A stretch of 64,000 bases of DNA. It comes from Dallia pectoralis (lineage: Eukaryota > Chordata > Actinopteri > Esociformes > Umbridae). Within the stretch, counting starts at the first letter, position 1, and each line of letters opens with the position of its first letter. Under the pieces are notes generated by a model, which was not told the DNA's origin, ran no database searches, and saw only the letters and a program-made list of their open reading frames with translations. The DNA lies in NCBI GenBank assembly GCA_029465975.1, contig CM055739.1, forward strand, positions 5,437,128 through 5,501,127. Reading direction: 5' to 3'. The position numbers were made by a program, and so were the translations under genes. Positions 11,401 to 42,520 of the stretch are shown piece after piece.

Positions 11401-14285
11401 TTACCTTTTGTGTTTCCCAAATGACAGGCCCATCGGCTCCAATCAAAAGAAGTGCACTATTAAAGAAAAGAAAAAAGCCATTTGAGGATGTCATACTTGA
11501 CAGAGAGCCATTCTGGGTTCTTGCAAGGTTGAAAGAGTTTTGACTCTAAATAATAGCAGCCTCCATATAATTGAGAGGAGAGTGCTTAGAAAATGAATGA
11601 CTGAAACTATCTGGTTGTTATTACTGTGCACACAGAAATGTGTTTTCAGATGTCTAGCAGCACAAACAAGAGGAGGAGGACATATTTATCAAAGTTTTCA
11701 ATTACCTGCAATTAGTATATTTGTTGTACTGTAATTATCTACGTGCTGTTTCAATTTAGTCAAACCGTATTTGCCGCATTTCTTGATCACGGTTCTGAAG
11801 CTATAACTGTCGTGGACAGTTAGTGGAGAGGAAGAAGCGATATTATGCATGAACATAATTTAATCACACACGGCAAACACTGCACATATGCAAAGACACT
11901 TACCCCGAGTGACCAGCAGAGGGAGTGAGACTCCAGATGTGCACGGTGCGTGTGTTTGTGTGAGACTTGAATAGTGGATAGAATGTACATTATGATGTGG
12001 GAAAAGATGCAGTCAATAATTCCAAGTAAAATTTTGTCATCATTTTCTGATTTCAAATGGTAGAATTCTTACAAAAGACACATAAAACATGTGTCTTTGG
12101 GAGTGCCTATAGGGCAATTTCAAATGGTAAGGTTTCACAGACATACTTTATCAGACAATGTGGAGGTACACCAAAGCACGCTCAGAACCATGGACAAATT
12201 ATATGTTCATAAAAAGTGAGGAACTCTGTGGAGACGCACGTCATTTACAAAACCTAAAAAGCAGCGCTCTCATTATACGCAATGTTGCAATGTTGTCAAT
12301 AAAAACATGTCCACAAATATTTTTCAGCCTCGGATGTTGTTAAATTTGTATAAAATCAGCCCAAAAAAGGTTACACTTTCACAATTTAGGAACTAAAGAA
12401 TGAACATGCTTAACTTGGTAAAAATGTAAATTCACGCTGATATCTGTCCGAATCATGTTCCCATGGCAACCACTGTGATGCAGGGGGAAAGATGGCAACT
12501 GCTTTGCATCTTTTAATGTGACAGCACGCTGTGTACTTAGAGGCCATTTAAATGAAATAAATACGTTGTCAAGTTCCTACACACTGATTAATGTCTTCTA
12601 GACAATTAAGGAATACCATCTACAAGATGGTAGTGCAGGAGATTTTTTATCCCCAAACACCAGAGTCCCAAATAATAATAAATCAAAGCACTAAGCTAGC
12701 TATTGCTAAAATGCTGTATCACAATAATCTAGCTATAACTGAAGACTATAGTCAGGTGACTGACGTTTTTGCCAGTTCCAGGTAGTTTTTGATAAGTGCC
12801 TTTCCACCTGGGATAAGGAAGTTGTTGTGTTCACTATGTGCCATACATGCAGGGATGATCTATTGCTTTATGTGTCTTTGTCTTTGCCACAAGACGTGAG
12901 GGTATTGCTATAATGATAAAGCAGTCTACTTGAGTTGTTCCGTCTTCACATTCGAATTAAAACAGCCTAAACCATAGGCTGCTGGGTGAATCAATAATGG
13001 TCTACTGTGCATTTGTTTAACGTGGAACAGATTGGTAAATGCCACAGCAGGGTGTCTAAAAAAATATGCTTTTCTTCGAGATTATAGGTTCAGGCAGCTA
13101 CAGAAGCACATTGTTCTAACTTTAATAATGCAACGGATCCTGATTGGCCTTCCGGTTAGAGCTGTACCGAGAGATGTCCCCGGTTTAACTTTAGATCGAA
13201 AATAAGTGAATTGTTTTGTCACATCAATGGTGCTCATTCAACACCTTTACATTGTTGCCTTATTGCCTCCATCAGGGTTTCTCATTGTACAGCAGATCAT
13301 GCCTAATGAAGGGAATGTCATGGATACAGTTAAGAAAACTTAAGATGAACTAAACCAGTACAAACCGGCTCTGAAATAAACACTGATGTGATAAGAGTTC
13401 TGGATAAGAGTCAATCTCCTCAACCTTTACATTCTCTAAATGTCTCTCACTGCTACACAGTGAGTGAGTTGAGCTCACATTATTTAAAGACATCGAATGT
13501 AAACTCTGTCTGTTTGAAAAATAACCAGACTTTTGACAGTATTCGAGATCATTGTCGCATGAATTTCACAGAAACGTCATTGTACAGAATGACGCTATGT
13601 TATTTAGTGCATTCGAGAAATGAAATAGGTCGACTTTGACATTTAGTGAAAATGTTCCTGGTCTTGACGGAGATGTCTGGTGCAATGGAACTCGGAGAAC
13701 GGCTGAACCGCTCACATCTGGCGCTCCCGGCAAACTAAATCAAATGCTCAGAGCATTTTGAAGAATTTGAATAGTATTTGAACCCAGGACCGAAGAGACG
13801 ATTGCAGATGGAGAGAAGAGACTTAAACCCAGGCTAATACTCAGCTGAAGTGTGTCATTGAATTTTTCAAAAAGAAAGACATCATCAATCACAAACCGAA
13901 TAGAGGGATGCATTTCCCCAGTCACTGAGACGGTGTTCTGGTGCCGAACCGTCCTTTGTCTCTCTCATGTTGCTGATGAATTTACAGAAGTGGTGTCAGT
14001 TAGGAGGTTGGGAGAAAAAAAGGGGAAAACATCTGAAATGATGTATTCAGAGATGTTCTTGGCAGAACTAGATCTCAATTTCACTGGCTGGCGAATTGTT
14101 ATTGTTACTGTGGATTTTTGGGGAGTGAGGAGGAATTTCTGGTGTCAGTTAAACTGTAACTATAAATCAGAGTTAAATATTATGAATTTTACAAAATTGC
14201 TAGCATCTTCATAGCGTAGACTAGTTTTATGGCTTTATGACAAAAGTCTAAACATTTTGGTCCAAAATTCACAAGTACACAATAT
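8406..14285. other. Intergenic DNA between ndfip2 and gabrb3, no gene seen
   Basis: AT-rich intergenic sequence. No coding exon with plausible splice sites and protein similarity was recognised. A short stretch around 9960-10020 (GCGGGCCGGGTGG... GTTTGCCCAACCCTGAG) resembles ends of hAT-type repeats, at low confidence. Confidence 0.5.
9418..9431 (-). promoter_or_regulatory. CTCF consensus motif between ndfip2 and gabrb3
   Basis: The minus strand reads CCAGTAGGGGGCAC, which fits every position of the commonly used CTCF core consensus CCASYAGRKGGCRS. Its place between ndfip2 and the GABA receptor pair would suit an insulator. Binding is inferred only. Confidence 0.4.
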
Positions 14286-14674
14286 GTATAGACCATACAT
14301 AGACCTATATAGACCCTGCATAGACCTATATAGACCCTACATAGACCTATATAGACCCTGCATAGACCTATATAGACCCTACATAGACCTATATAGACCC
14401 TGCATAGACCTATATAGACCCTACATAGACCTATATAGACCCTACATAGACCTATATAGACCCTGCATAGACCTATATAGACCCTACATAGACCTATATA
14501 GACCCTGCATAGACCTATATAGACCCTACATAGACCTATATAGACCCTGCATAGACCTATATAGACCCTACATAGACCTATATAGACCCTGCATAGACCT
14601 ATAAAGACCCTGCATATACCTATATAGACCCTGCATAGACCTATATAGACCCTGCATAGACCTACATAGACCCT
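14286..14674. repeat. 21-bp minisatellite with 42-bp higher-order period
   Basis: About 18 units of a 21-base repeat (core AGACCCTACATAGACC). Units carrying TAC and TGC mostly alternate, indicating expansion as 42-bp dimers. It reads open in one frame only because the unit is 21 bases without stops; there is no sign of a gene. Confidence 0.9.
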
Positions 14675-14859
14675 AAAAATACCTAACGCTCTACATTCCT
14701 AGGATTTTATTGTAATTTGATAGGTTTATGTGATAATGCGTGGGATTAAAATACTGTGACCGCCCCCCACTCACGCTCTCAACATGACCATGACCACGCT
14801 TCTTTCACGAGTTCGCACTTACATGCCAATTAAGGGATATAGGTTTAATGCGTATTTGG

Positions 14860-15030
14860 CGTGCTGTCCGGAGGGAGGGTTCCGGGCTCGGAATCCGGCC
14901 CGGGGCTCCGGGCTCGGAATTTGGCCCGAACCCAGAGTACCCCCCCCCGCATGTAAGTGGTTAGGACTAGAATTTGAGCGGAGAAGGGGTGGTGGGGGGA
15001 TGCTGCGAGCTGTCAGCGGAGCGAGGTAAG
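14860..15030. other. GC-rich patch with internal direct repeat
   Basis: This stands out from AT-rich surroundings. TCCGGGCTCGGAAT occurs twice, about 26 bases apart, followed by a run of C and then a G-rich stretch. It may be the start of a non-autonomous dispersed element continuing to about 15180, but no termini could be defined. Confidence 0.35.
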
Positions 15031-17010
15031 ACTGCCGAGTCTATATGTACCCTCTAGCTGTTAATTGCTGAGGGCTTCCACCTGTAATTAATTAGCTGGA
15101 AGTCCTCCTCCCGAACCTTGTTAGTAAACCTCATTTGGTGAACAGCCATTTACCCTATTATCAGGTGAGGACTTCACTCTTCTAGTAAACAATGTGTTTT
15201 TAGCTGGTCAAAGGTTTATGGCTGAGAGATCCATGTGGTTCAAACAGCTAAAATGATGGATTCTTCTTTTAGCAAAAAGTCTAGTTTTGAGCCACGCAGT
15301 GATTGATGTTGGGGCAGGCGTACCTCTTTGTAAGAGATTTTGAATCGGATGGCTCAACGATGTGTCCATTCAGCATTGAGCAATCTAGTTCACAATCTCT
15401 CACAAAAGTTGGCCTGTATTTAGTCTAGCAATTCAACGGTCTAGGGCCTAGGCAATGGTCTTATGGCATTGAGGGAACTGAGTGGTCAGGGAAATGCCGT
15501 GTCATAATTTACCAAGTGGAAAGGAAAGAGCATATTCTCTACTGTACCTGTAAGATTATTTACACAGGAAGTGCAGGAGGCATTCCAATAGCTTCCAAGG
15601 GATACTGTTACATGAAATTGCACCATTTCCTGAAGCCCCAAAGACAAGTTCGTAATTGAGTTCAGTTCATTTGGCAGCCCTTCGAAACGGCTATCTAGTT
15701 GTTAATGACATTCGGGTTGGCTCGTGTCGGTAAGGGGATTTGTAAAGATGTACTGAGGTAACAATAGTATAACAGGGTCAAAGTGAGGCGATGCAATTTC
15801 AGAAATCTTCATTTTCAGCTCCTAACGATAGAAGTGATTGACGTAAAAAAAACCTATTTTTGGTATACTGTACGCTGACAAATGTGGAGAATGTTACATT
15901 GAGTGGCCATATCCTCCCGGTGTGTCCTACAATAGGGCAAAATCATAGAGGCCTGGGTGTTACGGGTACAATTCGTTGCCCAGTATGCATGTATGCTATA
16001 TTTTCTTGAGACATCGGTCTGACGCTGCGGACTCGTAAAGTTAAAGAGAACCTCTATGCTCACAAAGAGCATTGAGGTGCCACCTTGGTCAAGTGGCACC
16101 AGATGTTATCAATTCCAGTAAAACAGGGTCCAGTTTTAAAAAGTAAAAGTGCATGGTCGTTATGATGCTTAATCACTTCCTACTCGGTGAGTTTGTTTAC
16201 ATTCAGACTGGGGACAATTTATTTTTGCCATGGCACCCTGGACTAATTTGCATTTTCCCATGACCCAATTGTAGGCTCTGATCTACCGGTTGAGCATTAT
16301 TTGTTGAGCTGAAGCACAAAAATAGACATTATATTCAATAGCTGGTTGTCAACGCAGTTATCTAACTGACAGCTTCATGCTCTTCTGCTTGGTTAAACTT
16401 CTCAAAGGGAATACAGAACCTGCTTCCCTCAGCATGTCTTTGAAACATATTCAGCACCCAACTCTGCCCATTAGTGATGAATAACAGTAACTGAAATTAT
16501 GTCTCTTACTTGTCATACAGATTGAATTGTACGATTGATTTGTGCCGCCTACATGTCACGGTCTGTTTATGTCATGTCATTTTGTTGACCATAGCATCTT
16601 TAGGAGTAGGCTGAGAAGTACAATGTAGGGAAAGTCATAGGGATACCAGAATACCCACACGAACACATGTCCATTCATAAAAACAGGTTTAATCACAATC
16701 CATGAATACTGGCAATCATTTCATTATTATTTACACCTGACATAAAAATCATAAATTATTGGGCCTAGTCAAGACTTAACCATTCAACAGAAATGCCTTA
16801 AGAACAAGAAATGATTTATTTGCTATAGAAAATAGCAGATGAAACAGGACGCCAAACCAATTATTACAGTCGTACAATTTAACTTATTGTCGTCAATAGA
16901 ACAACATCATAACCTACATAAATATGGCCCGAACAACATACGCGGATATCTAACACTAAAACACATGTATGGCAGCACAGAACATCTTCAACATTCCATA
17001 GTGGGCCAAG
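15031..17010. other. Intergenic DNA, nothing recognised
   Basis: Unique-looking AT-rich sequence. No exon, RNA gene or element was identified. Confidence 0.5.
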
Positions 17011-17230
17011 GCCATATGACATATCCAGCAAGACCATATGACATATACAGCAAGACCATATGACATATCCAGCAATGCCATATGACATATCCAGCAATGC
17101 CGTATGACATATCCAGCAAGACCATATGACATATCCAGCAAGACCATATGACATATCCAGCAATGACATATGATATATCCAGCAATGACATATGACATAT
17201 CCAGCAATACCATATGACATATCCAGCAAT
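17011..17230. repeat. 22-bp minisatellite (CATATGACATATCCAGCAAG-like)
   Basis: Ten 22-base units with minor variation. Each unit contains CATATG, an E-box-type hexamer, or a one-base variant. It lies in intergenic DNA 3' of gabrb3. Confidence 0.9.
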
Positions 17231-17513
17231 GACCACACCTCGACGCCCGGGTGTCCTGTTGCACTTGCCAACGTGACAGCCCAAGAGTCGAGCCCAGGTC
17301 TCCTGCATGCGGTAGGACAGCGTTAGCTCTCTGTGCTAATGACTTAGCCAGCGTCTGGACGTTAGCATAGGAAAGCTAATGCAAGTCCTTAGTTCACTGG
17401 GCCAATGACTCTTATGTCAAGACCAAGCCAACACTGCCCCATCTACACGGTAGAGAAAGGCAGGAATATCCTAGGGTTTGGAACCATTATAGGCCATTAT
17501 ACGTAACCCCACA

Positions 17514-17553
17514 CACGCACGCACGCACGCACACACACACACACACACACACG
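17514..17553. repeat. CA/CG dinucleotide microsatellite
   Basis: CACGCACGCACGCACGC followed by (CA)n. A simple repeat in intergenic DNA. Confidence 0.9.
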
Positions 17554-19330
17554 CTCAAAACGCACAAGCTTAATGATCAAGTAGCGAAACATATGTACAG
17601 CACATATGGAAAATGCATGCTACTGGAAGCAAGCGCGTTGGTTTCGTTAAAATACACGGGCCCACAGTTGACACGTTGATTCTAAGCATATTTGAAGACC
17701 GTCTTTGTCCCCCTGTAAACGACCACAGTATGGCAGTTAATCACAATCACTTGAAATATCACCGTAATCTGCGGTACAGCTCGAGTATTATAGTAACCCA
17801 GGTTATTTCCTACCATCGCAATTCATGCAACATAACATGTAGGGGAACTAGAGACAGTGGCACCTTGGTACGTCCTCTTGCCAAAAGTCGCACGGCATGA
17901 ACCTTGCCAGCGTTCTCCGAAATGTTTGCTACCCCCGAAGTGGTTGATTAGATATCCCAGTGAAATATGTTTAGCTATGTCTTGTTACAATCTTAACAGT
18001 TATGGCTCACTTCTCCTTGCCCTGCTGAAAAGAATTCATGCATCAGTTGTAATCTGAGACTAATTCAATTTAGTCTTGTGTGCTTTCTCCGATAACTGTG
18101 CAGAATAGATTATAGAAATACATAAAAGCAAGATGATATACTGGTATCGGTGGTTTGTAATGCCCTTATTTTACAATGCATTCAGTTGTGTTATCAATGG
18201 TTTGTGCATTTCTGTGCATTGGATTGATAGTCTCAAGTCTCAAAACATTCGATACTTATAAATCTGACGAATATTAGAAAAAAAAATGTGTTAACGGAAT
18301 ACATTTTTAAGCATCTAAAGCAAACAAATATGTATAGCATTTTCAAAATTATGTTATAAAACAATTAGACAAACCAAAATAAAAAAGACCATACTTTCAT
18401 CAAATGTGTCATTTACATGATATTTACAGTAGAAGTTATTTAAGCTGTCAACACCAGTCAAAAAGTAAACCAAACACTCAATACTGCTACTTGGTTAGAA
18501 TGTCGTGAACAGAGAAACTCACTTTTTTCTAGATAGGAGTGAATATACTGCATTTACAGTTAGTGTTACGTCTTACAAAAATATCCAAATATTTTATAAA
18601 GACATGTTATGTGTAGCACAAGGCAGTAGAGTCCAACAGCTTTTAGAGATTGAGCTGATTTGAAGAAATGCTGTCAATTTATTGAGTGAAATCCTGTCAT
18701 GCTGTCACAGTATCGAGTAGAAAAGATAAACCATGATGGTTTATTGAGTGCAGTGGCGGATCCGTTTAGATTACCAATCAATATTCTAACGTCGGAACTG
18801 TTTGACAGGATTTAGAAGATTCGGCAGATACCAATTAGCAAAATCCAGAACCTGAGATAAACCTCATCAGCAGACAATCATTTGTCCCTGTGTTCAAATT
18901 GTATGTAAGTTCTGTATGTAATGATAATTGTAATACACTATGGATACTAATTATTATAACACACAACAGGAACACGTCACTGTAAAAGTCGCAAATACTT
19001 TGTGCGCCTGAAAATGATATAATCAGACCAAGGCAAAGAGATACATGTGATAAAGATGGCAGCATCACAAAATGAGTATATATTATTTGCATTGATCCAG
19101 ATTCATGACACATCATATACAAAGACGTGTCATTGTTATCGATGATGTACTGTAATTGAAATTGTAATTAATTTACAGTATTTACAATACACTCTACGTC
19201 ATAAAGTAAAATATTATTTTTAAATGGTAGTGTTTGTTTTTAGGTAAACATTTCTTGCAAGTTGTAAATATTACATTGGGTATAAATATCCTCGTCATCA
19301 AACTGGCAAGAGGGCAAAAACACAGGGTCC
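17554..19330. other. Intergenic DNA, nothing recognised
   Basis: AT-rich sequence between the CA repeat and the putative solo LTR. No coding potential with protein similarity was seen. Confidence 0.5.
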
Positions 19331-19766
19331 TGTGAGAACTCCCTCAGAAGCCAGTGTGCCACCCCCTGCTGGCGGCCTTCGGCGGTCGTCCTCCCGGTCT
19401 TCTGAGCCACCATCGTTATCTCCTCCCCCTGCACACCTTGTTCAGTCTCGTCATCACTACACCTGGTGTCCATTATCTCATTAGTGTACTATTTAAGTTC
19501 CCTGTGTTTGGTCTGGTCTTTGTGTGGAATTGTTTCGTGTTACGTGTGTTATGTACAGCCCGAGTCTCGTTGTGAGCTCTGGGCTTCTTGTTTATTATAC
19601 CTCCGTGCGAGGAGTGGTTACAGTTTGTGCGCTGCGTCGCATCCTCTACTTTGCCTGTGTGGCTTTGAGTAATACTACGGGTTTTTCCGTAAGGTATTAA
19701 AGAGACTCGAGAGTATTTCCGTGGGTTGTCTGGCTCCATCCTTCCGCCACCTACACAGCCGTGACA
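19331..19766 (+). mobile_element. Putative solo LTR of an LTR retrotransposon
   Basis: A 436-bp segment begins TGTGA and ends TGACA, so it has TG...CA termini. It is flanked on both sides by the 5-bp direct repeat GGTCC (19326-19330 and 19767-19771), the expected target-site duplication. On the plus strand there is a TATA-like TATTTAAG at about 19490 and an ATTAAA polyadenylation-type signal at 19696-19701, in the U3-R-U5 order. There is no gag or pol sequence on either side, consistent with LTR-LTR recombination. The family is not identified. Confidence 0.65.
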
Positions 19767-19779
19767 GGTCCTTTGCACT

Positions 19780-20035
19780 CCGGGCCCTGCAGTATGTTTA
19801 TTTACCTACAGAGTCCTTTACTCAATCTGAACATTACCAATTCACCACAATTCAACTTGGAGCGAGACTGCAAATATAAACAACTTAAATAAATAAGTCA
19901 AAGGATTTTGTTCATGTTATACAGACACAGTCTTTTTGTTTTACGATAGCAAAACATTTCTTGTCATGTACAAAACGACAACAAAGGGAAAGAAAATAAA
20001 ACTTATATAACAACTCTGACCCTAAAACCAGTCAA
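19780..20035 (-). other. gabrb3: Probable gabrb3 3' untranslated region (minimum)
   Basis: This is the sequence between the gabrb3 stop codon and the first good minus-strand AATAAA. The true transcript end is unknown. Confidence 0.35.
19797..19802 (-). promoter_or_regulatory. gabrb3: Candidate gabrb3 polyadenylation signal
   Basis: Minus-strand AATAAA about 235 bases after the gabrb3 stop codon. Cleavage 10-30 bases later would fall at the edge of the putative solo LTR. Longer 3'UTRs are also possible. Confidence 0.4.
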
Positions 20036-38923
<18,888 letters not shown>

Positions 38924-39284
38924 TCCTTATGCCGTTTTGGTAGAAAAAAAACAACCCAATGCAATGCAGAACCCGTGTCTAAATCAGAGTATTTCCCTGG
39001 TTCCGATCTGTTTGGTTTATCATTACTGTTGTTGTGATTGGATTGGTCTTCCCTGTCTATGCAACCGGACACATATGAGGGAACTATTGCCTAACCATAA
39101 CTGGAATGTGCACGATACTGACTGCGCACGCACGCCACGGGCCCCTTGGATTGGATCTTTCCTTTTATATATTCTCTAAATTGACATACCTATACACTTA
39201 CAAAGCATATAATTATGTTTGTGAAACTTAGAGGAGTCTCAAATTTGAACATTTATAATTGTAATAATTAGTTAATTGACTTAC

Positions 39285-39332
39285 CTTGTGTCATAGATTG
39301 CAAACAACTTTTTGTTTCCATCGACTGCATTC
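39285..39332 (-). other. Possible 48-nt exon upstream of gabrb3
   Basis: On the minus strand a T-rich tract ending TTTTTTTTCAG precedes 48 bases that are followed by a perfect GTAAGT donor (AAG|GTAAGT, donor at 39279-39284). One frame reads NAVDGNKKLFAIYDT without stops, and spliced to gabrb3 exon 2 it would keep that frame. No known protein was recognised. It could be an alternative 5' exon or chance. Confidence 0.25.
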
Positions 39333-39391
39333 CTGAAAAAAAAGATCAAGTGACCCTGAATGAACAAATAACTCGAATACATGTTTTCATA

Positions 39392-39395
<4 letters not shown>

Positions 39396-39468
<73 letters not shown>

Positions 39469-39580
39469 CGTGCGTGCGTGTGTGTGTGTGTGTGCGTGCG
39501 CGCGTGCGTGCGTGTGTGTGTGTGTGCGCGTGCGTGCGTGTGTGTGTGCGTGCGTGCGTGTGTGCGTGCGTGCGTGCGTG
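39396..39580. repeat. (TG)n / (CGTG)n alternating purine-pyrimidine tract
   Basis: Nearly 185 bases of uninterrupted TG alternating with TGCG modules, 470 bases upstream of the gabrb3 start codon. Such sequence is a classic Z-DNA former. Confidence 0.95.
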
Positions 39581-40190
39581 TAAATCTCTAGGCAAATAAA
39601 TGAATCCCTTTTTTAGTATTTGGTCGCATAATCTTCATATTCAATGACAACACAAAGTATGTAAAATCGTCATCTACAGTTAATTTTCGTTGGGTTATGT
39701 TCAGAACACAAATTAGAAACACCTCATACCTACATAGAAGCCTATGGAGATCAATTAAGGCCACACATACAGGTGGTCATGATGACACTAGACACGATCA
39801 GATACACAACCAAGATAACCCAGCAGAGGGAACTGTGGGTATAAACGTGGAAGGAAAACACACCAATGCTTTTTTCGATATAACAGAATACATATTCAAA
39901 TAGTGTGTGTGACTTACTAATCTACTGTCTTGTGCAAACAAAAGGAACATTTGTAATTGAGACCAGGTCAGTTCAGGTCAGGTCAAAGTCAGTTTATCCG
40001 TATCTTTGTCACCGAAATGGAGATGGGACAGAGAGATTTATCATGACCTATAACAGAGAGCATGTTGTTCTTTCGAGTCGGTGAACCCAGAACCAAAGTG
40101 GCGTAAATGTTAAGCTCTTTTATTGCTTTTCAACCAGCAGTTATTGTTTAAATACCGCACAAGTTATAATGAGCATACGTCACTCCTTAA

Positions 40191-40363
40191 AGATTGAAAC
40201 TAGTACGGTCCCCATCACACTTCAGATTGAAACTTAGTACGGTCCCCATCACACTTCAGATTGAAACTTAGGACGGTCCCCATCACACTTCAGATTGAAA
40301 CTTAGGACGGTCCCCATCACACTTCAGATTGAAACTTAGGACGGTCCCCATCACACTTCAGAA
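40191..40363. repeat. 34-bp minisatellite
   Basis: About five units of a 34-base repeat (core GGTCCCCATCACACTTCAGA) between gabrb3 and gabra5. Confidence 0.9.
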
Positions 40364-42083
40364 TGAACAAAATAATTAATTATTTTTTATTATTATTTCA
40401 GCACCATGGACAGCTCACTCACAGGGAATTACAATAGGTTTAAGGTTTATGGGAACAACTGGCCAACTCTTCTACTATCTATCAAATTAACCGGGTAGCT
40501 ATTGATTACTGATGTCAACACGTTTGGGAATCGAATAGCAACCGGTTCAGTAGTTCACTGCACTGGTTCATAGTACATACACGTCTGTCTATATGGAGTT
40601 CGAGTTCCCTCTTATGGCAATCCTTATAACGACTTGGAAATAACTGTAACAGAAGTTGCCTCTTTCAGTGAGCGTAATTGTGAAATCCAAATAATTCTTA
40701 AAAATGTATTTATTCAAAGTGTTATTTAAATGTGTTTACTGCCTATTTGTTAGGGTCCTACATTGGTATTTCAAAACGATCTGGCCACCATATTTCCATT
40801 CTCCCCGGCCGACCAAAACCCGTTTGTGAATCATCATGGTACATGGTACAGAAGTCAAAGGCAGAATCTTTTCTACTGCAGAACCCTCTGCTTCTAATCC
40901 AGTGGCATTGGGTGTTTCTTTTCTTCCCAACAAACCTGACAAAAATGGCAAGTCTTAGAAAATAAAATGACGTGTCACCTATTTGGTTTTAATCACGTGA
41001 ATTAATTTCAACAGCCTATAACCGAAAGTTTTTTAATATCTAGACTGATCTATCTACCTCTCATAAAGTAACAGAATCAATTTCTACTGCACAGTATATT
41101 TTTTTGGATGCGTGCGCGCACATTGCGTTAACTACGGACCGCAGAACTGTCTATAGGCGTGAGTACCTCGGGGGGCCGGGGGTCGTTTGTACTGTTGCAA
41201 CTATGATGCATCATGTGTGTTTGTGAGCACCAAGATGATAGAAGTGCATGTTCTCCTCCTCCAGATGGGATGCTGGACGGATGCTCGGCTCTGACATCCG
41301 TGGACCAGTCAACCAGAGGGTTACAGACCAGAAACACCCTGTCTGTCACCACCACATATGCGGGCTCGGCATTGATAACTCACATGTCCAAAAGGCGTGA
41401 AGGGGGTGGCTGGAGAAGACACACAAGCATATCGTTTTGATGAGTGGGGAAGTCGGTCTGGCAAACCGAGACGGAACAATACACTACCACAGGACCATCC
41501 ATGTCCATACGGGTGTTGCATTGACTTTCATGATTGCTTCGGCTTCAGAACCCCTCTTCTAATCCGGATTTAAGGCGAGATGATGGCTCTCGATACAGGT
41601 AATTGTCGCGATTTACATTACTTTTCATGTATGCATGAGGATCTGAACAGAACCACTTAATACCATATCCCTTCTGTTTGGGGGGGGGTTAATGGCTATA
41701 AGGGTCTGTGCATGGAGAGAGAATTGGGAACATCACTAGCACATTGAGAACCCATTGCACTGCCTGCGACGTCACACGCAGTAATGCAGGTGCAGCAGAA
41801 CGGGCAGATGTTTTAATCCTGCTGCCACACGGTCTGCAGCAATGGGAATGATGAATTCACCTAAAGATGTGGACACAATGTGTAAAAATACGTGATTATT
41901 GTATTCAGAGTTTCCAACTAAAACTAAACTAGGAGTAGCAAACAGCCAACATAGTACACGTCGTAGCACTGTTTATTCCCTACATAGTACTGACCACTCT
42001 GTACACAGTATAGAACTCCCTGCGTAGTAATTAATACTCCCCTGTAGTACTGAATTGTGTTTGTAAATACTAAAAGAAAGAGG

Positions 42084-42084
<1 letters not shown>

Positions 42085-42142
<58 letters not shown>

Positions 42143-42149
42143 TGTGTGT
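42085..42149. repeat. TG microsatellite
   Basis: (TG)n with two TATG interruptions, about 290 bases upstream of the gabra5 start codon. Confidence 0.95.
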
Positions 42150-42434
42150 AACACAGAAAGGGAAAGAGAAAGAGGAGGAATAAGAAGATGGTTGGAAGAG
42201 CAAGAGGAGAAAGCAGTGAGAGTAAGAGAACAGCACAGTCCACAAAGTACTCATCTAGGGTTCTGTTGTTCTTCCAGAGTACTTAAAAAACAAGTACTTT
42301 TAGTGTCCATAATAGCAGGGAGCAGGGGGACAAGTATGTGAAGATGAAGGAGGTGGAGGGATGGTAGCAGTGTGATGAAATGACAGACACGTAGAGAGCA
42401 CTGCTCCGCAGTTACGTGCTGTTTTCTTCCAGGC

Positions 42435-42520
42435 ATGGTGGGCAACAAAAGGCACCGCGGTTTCACCCGGAGACACGTGTTGGTGTCTGTCCTGCTGGTG
42501 TACATCACATGTGAAGCCGG
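42435..42520 (+). CDS. gabra5: gabra5 coding exon 1 (signal peptide)
   Basis: The ATG lies two bases after a TTTTCTTCCAG acceptor, so translation starts in the second or later exon of the transcript. It encodes a basic N-terminus followed by HVLVSVLLVYITCEAG. The GTAAGT donor is at 42521. The signal peptide itself is not conserved with mammals, so this start rests on the splice sites and frame. Confidence 0.8.

Larger units (their letters stand above)
38924..42432. other. Divergent intergenic interval between gabrb3 and gabra5
   Basis: About 3.5 kb separates the two start codons, so promoters and 5'UTR exons of both genes probably lie here, although none can be placed with confidence. It contains the TG/CG tract, a 34-bp array, a second TG tract and a possible 48-nt exon. 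An acceptor just before the gabra5 start codon shows that an upstream gabra5 5'UTR exon must exist. Confidence 0.6.

Noticed and set aside
11913..11926. CCAGCAGAGGGAGT as a CTCF site
   Set aside because: Two mismatches to the core, including the invariant C, so it is too weak to list.
11820..12056. Small open frames of 60-120 codons across the 8-20 kb and 59-64 kb regions
   Set aside because: They lack recognisable domains, plausible splice sites or codon patterns, and occur at the density expected by chance.
39955..40012. GGTCAGTTCAGGTCAGGTCA, resembling a nuclear-receptor half-site cluster
   Set aside because: AGGTCA half-sites do occur here, but the context (AAAGTCAGTTTATCC) is more like a repeat tail. 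Spacing does not clearly match a defined DR element, so it was not called.
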